Assembly: GCA_937892835.1 (NCBI GenBank)
Contig: CALBHM010000418.1
Coordinates: 1-6,439 of the forward strand
Length of the DNA: 6,439 nucleotides
Reading direction: 5' to 3'
Source: an uncultured Ruminococcus sp.
GTDB taxonomy: Bacteria; Bacillota; Clostridia; Oscillospirales; Acutalibacteraceae
The notes under the pieces are model-generated. The model did not search any database and was not told where the DNA came from. It saw only the letters and a list, made by a program, of their open reading frames with translations. Shown here one piece after another: positions 4,744 to 6,439 of this stretch; position 1 is the first letter of the stretch; every line of letters begins with the position of its first letter. A program made the position numbers and the translations under genes.

Positions 4744-4923
4744 TTCCTCTTTTTAAAAGGAAAGTTTGAAAGACAGAATCTTCTTGCAGGCTGCGCAGGG
4801 TAAGGTACGCTGCGTATCAATGTGAGAGTGTATATATATTTATGTATGTGCTTCTCCATTGGCGCCACAGGGTTTTGTCACTTGAGTACCTATGATATCA
4901 TTACTATGAAGGAGGGAAGCGAA
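4744..4923 (+). promoter_or_regulatory. Long rpsL-rpsG intercistronic region with hairpins
   Basis: The 180-base gap carries a weak hairpin right after the rpsL stop (TTCCT 4744-4748 with AGGAA 4758-4762). A better one pairs TGCGCAG (4792-4798) with CTGCGTA (4810-4816), containing a G-U pair valid only in plus-strand RNA. In E. coli the S12-S7 gap is where S7 binds to repress its own translation; a similar role here is inference. No convincing internal promoter was found. Confidence 0.45.
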
Positions 4924-5394
4924 GTGCCAAGAAGAGGCCAGATTGCAAAACGTGATGTTTTGCCAGATCCGCTTTACAATTCAAAGTTGGTAACAAGACT
5001 TATCAACAATGTTATGTATGATGGTAAAAAGGGTGTCGCACAGAAGATTGTTTACGACGCATTTGACATCATCAAGGAGAAGACAGGTAAGGAGCCTGTA
5101 GAGGTTTTTGAAGCCGCTATGGAAAATGTAATGCCTGTTCTCGAGGTTAAGGCTCGCCGTGTCGGCGGTGCTACTTATCAGGTTCCGATGGGGGTTCGTC
5201 CCGAGAGAAGACAGACACTCGGACTCAGATGGATCACCAACTATTCACGTCTTCGTTCGGAAAGAACTATGAAAGAGCGTCTTGCTAACGAAATCATGGA
5301 TGCCGTTAACGAAACAGGTTCAGCATTCAAGAAGCGTGAAGATACTCATAAGATGGCAGAAGCTAATAAGGCTTTTGCACATTTCAGATGGTAA
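4924..5394 (+). CDS. rpsG: 30S ribosomal protein S7
   Basis: This 156-residue protein has the exact usual length of bacterial S7, the primary binder that organises the head of the 30S subunit through the 3' domain of 16S rRNA. The N-terminus MPRRGQIAKRDVLPDPLYNSKLVTRLIN and the segment VGGATYQVPMGVRPERRQTLGLRW (80-103) are diagnostic. I chose the GTG at 4924 because GGAGGG (4911-4916) lies 7 bases before it and the protein then begins with the family-typical PRRG. An in-frame open extension of 34 codons back to ATG 4822 has no SD and no S7 similarity. It is the second gene of the str operon, 54 bases before fusA. Confidence 0.98.
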   Translation: MPRRGQIAKRDVLPDPLYNSKLVTRLINNVMYDGKKGVAQKIVYDAFDIIKEKTGKEPVEVFEAAMENVMPVLEVKARRVGGATYQVPMGVRPERRQTLGLRWITNYSRLRSERTMKERLANEIMDAVNETGSAFKKREDTHKMAEANKAFAHFRW

Positions 5395-5448
5395 TCTTCC
5401 CGAAAATTTCAGGGATTTAATTGCTTATTTAAATTTACGGAGGTTTAT

Positions 5449-6439
5449 ATGGGAAGACAAGTACCACTTGAATTAACAAGAAACATCGGTATCATGGCTC
5501 ATATCGATGCCGGTAAAACAACTACAACCGAGCGTATCCTTTTCTACACCGGTGTTAACCACAAGATGGGTGAAACACATGACGGTGCAGCAACAATGGA
5601 CTGGATGGCTCAGGAGCAGGAGCGTGGTATCACAATCACTTCTGCTGCTACCACCTGTTTCTGGAAGGGTCACCGTATCAACATCATTGATACCCCGGGC
5701 CACGTTGACTTTACCGTTGAAGTTGAGCGTTCTCTTCGTGTTCTCGACGGTTCTGTTACCGTCCTTTGCGCAAAGGGTGGCGTTGAGCCTCAGTCTGAGA
5801 CCGTTTGGCGTCAGGCTGATAAATATCATGTACCTCGTATGGTATATGTTAACAAAATGGACATCATGGGCGCAGACTTCTATCATGTTATCGACATGAT
5901 GAAGGAACGTCTTAAGTGTAATGCTGTTCCGATTCAGCTCCCCATCGGTCGTGAACTCGAGTTCAGAGGAATCATCGACCTTGTAACAATGGAAGCTGAG
6001 GTTTATTATGACGATAAGGGTCTCGATATCAGAATCGAGCCTATCCCCGATGATATGAAGGAGCTTGCTCAGAAGTATCATGAGGAGCTTATTGAGGCTG
6101 TTGCCGAGCAGGATGACGCTCTTATGGAGAAATTCTTCGAGGGCGAGGAGCTTACGATCGACGAGATCAAGAACTGTATCCGTAAGGCAACTATCGCAAA
6201 TGAAATGGTTCCTGTATGCTGCGGTACATCTTACCGTAACAAGGGCGTTCAGATGCTCCTTGATAATATCGTTGCTTATATGCCTGCTCCGACGGACGTT
6301 GAGGCTATCAGAGGCACCAACCCCGAGACAGGTGAAGAGGAAGATCGTCATTCTTCCGATACAGAGCCGTTTGCGGCTCTTGCATTTAAGATTGCAACAG
6401 ACCCGTTCGTTGGTAAGCTCTGCTTCTTTAGAGTTTATT
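5449..6439 (+). CDS. fusA: Elongation factor G (3' part outside window)
   Basis: The first 330 codons of EF-G, of about 690-700 expected, are present and uninterrupted. EF-G is the GTPase that drives translocation of tRNA and mRNA on the ribosome. The G domain motifs are visible: G1 AHIDAGKTT (17-25), G2 RGIT (59-62), G3 DTPGH (81-85) and G4 NKMD (135-138). At G5 the sequence is CGTSYRNKGVQ (258-268), where many EF-Gs have GSAFKNKG. The G' insert lies between G4 and G5, and domain II begins near 305 (TEPFAALAFKIATDPFVGKL). The start follows ACGGAGGT by 5-6 bases. It is the third gene of the str operon; tuf may follow outside the window. Motifs and context suggest canonical FusA rather than a paralogue such as TetM or FusA2. 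Confidence 0.98.
   Translation, partial: MGRQVPLELTRNIGIMAHIDAGKTTTTERILFYTGVNHKMGETHDGAATMDWMAQEQERGITITSAATTCFWKGHRINIIDTPGHVDFTVEVERSLRVLDGSVTVLCAKGGVEPQSETVWRQADKYHVPRMVYVNKMDIMGADFYHVIDMMKERLKCNAVPIQLPIGRELEFRGIIDLVTMEAEVYYDDKGLDIRIEPIPDDMKELAQKYHEELIEAVAEQDDALMEKFFEGEELTIDEIKNCIRKATIANEMVPVCCGTSYRNKGVQMLLDNIVAYMPAPTDVEAIRGTNPETGEEEDRHSSDTEPFAALAFKIATDPFVGKLCFFRVY

Noticed and set aside
4822..4923. 34-codon in-frame extension upstream of rpsG
   Set aside because: No SD precedes it, the residues do not resemble S7, and GTG 4924 has an ideal SD and gives the standard 156-residue length.
5395..5448. Terminator between rpsG and fusA
   Set aside because: CCC and GGG flank an AT-rich loop but form only a tiny stem with no T run; the genes appear cotranscribed.
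5473..6351. 292-codon open frame on the minus strand inside fusA
   Set aside because: It is antisense to a fully conserved EF-G reading frame, shows no family resemblance and has no SD; codon bias of the highly expressed gene explains the lack of stops.

Overview
The window most likely comes from a low-to-moderate-GC member of the Clostridia (Bacillota), probably Ruminococcaceae/Oscillospiraceae. The main evidence is a ribosomal-processing protease gene (prp) between rplU and rpmA, an L27 with the N-terminal extension that Prp removes, strong GGAGG ribosome binding sites throughout, an S12 with a Firmicutes-type internal insertion, and a diderm-independent amino-acid-binding lipoprotein. The family-level assignment is inference.

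Left third (1-1960, minus strand). Three separately promoted genes read leftward: a HAD-family phosphatase (1234-1857), an 88-residue two-helix membrane protein of unknown function (900-1166), and a polar amino acid ABC transporter substrate-binding lipoprotein (812 to beyond base 1). Each has a recognisable sigma-A-type promoter with a 17-base spacer. The HAD promoter overlaps a perfect 26-bp tandem repeat and sits back to back with the rplU promoter.

Centre (1961-3218, plus strand). This is the L21 operon: a strong promoter, a structured L21-type leader, rplU, prp and rpmA, then a rho-independent terminator. A 169-bp full-length imperfect palindrome with TTAA ends, probably a MITE-like element, sits between rpmA and that terminator. 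obg, which often follows rpmA, is absent.

Middle right (3219-4200). An XRE-type repressor fused to four membrane helices is followed by a terminator-like hairpin. Next is about 250 bases without a gene, holding at least three consecutive hairpins that could be a structured RNA, and then AT-rich DNA.

Right third (4201-6439, plus strand). This is the start of the str operon: promoter, short leader, rpsL (TTG start), a long 180-base gap, rpsG (GTG start) and the 5' 991 bases of fusA. It has its own promoter and is not preceded by rpoB-rpoC or an L7Ae-like gene, unlike the common Firmicutes arrangement.

Functionally, the plus strand is dominated by translation genes: L21, L27 and the L27 maturation protease, then S12, S7 and EF-G. 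The minus-strand genes and the XRE regulator are accessory. No CRISPR array, phage, toxin or defence system is visible. The least explained items are the palindromic element, the tandem repeat between divergent promoters, the hairpin cluster at 3955-4078, and a binding protein lacking the usual ligand-binding arginine.
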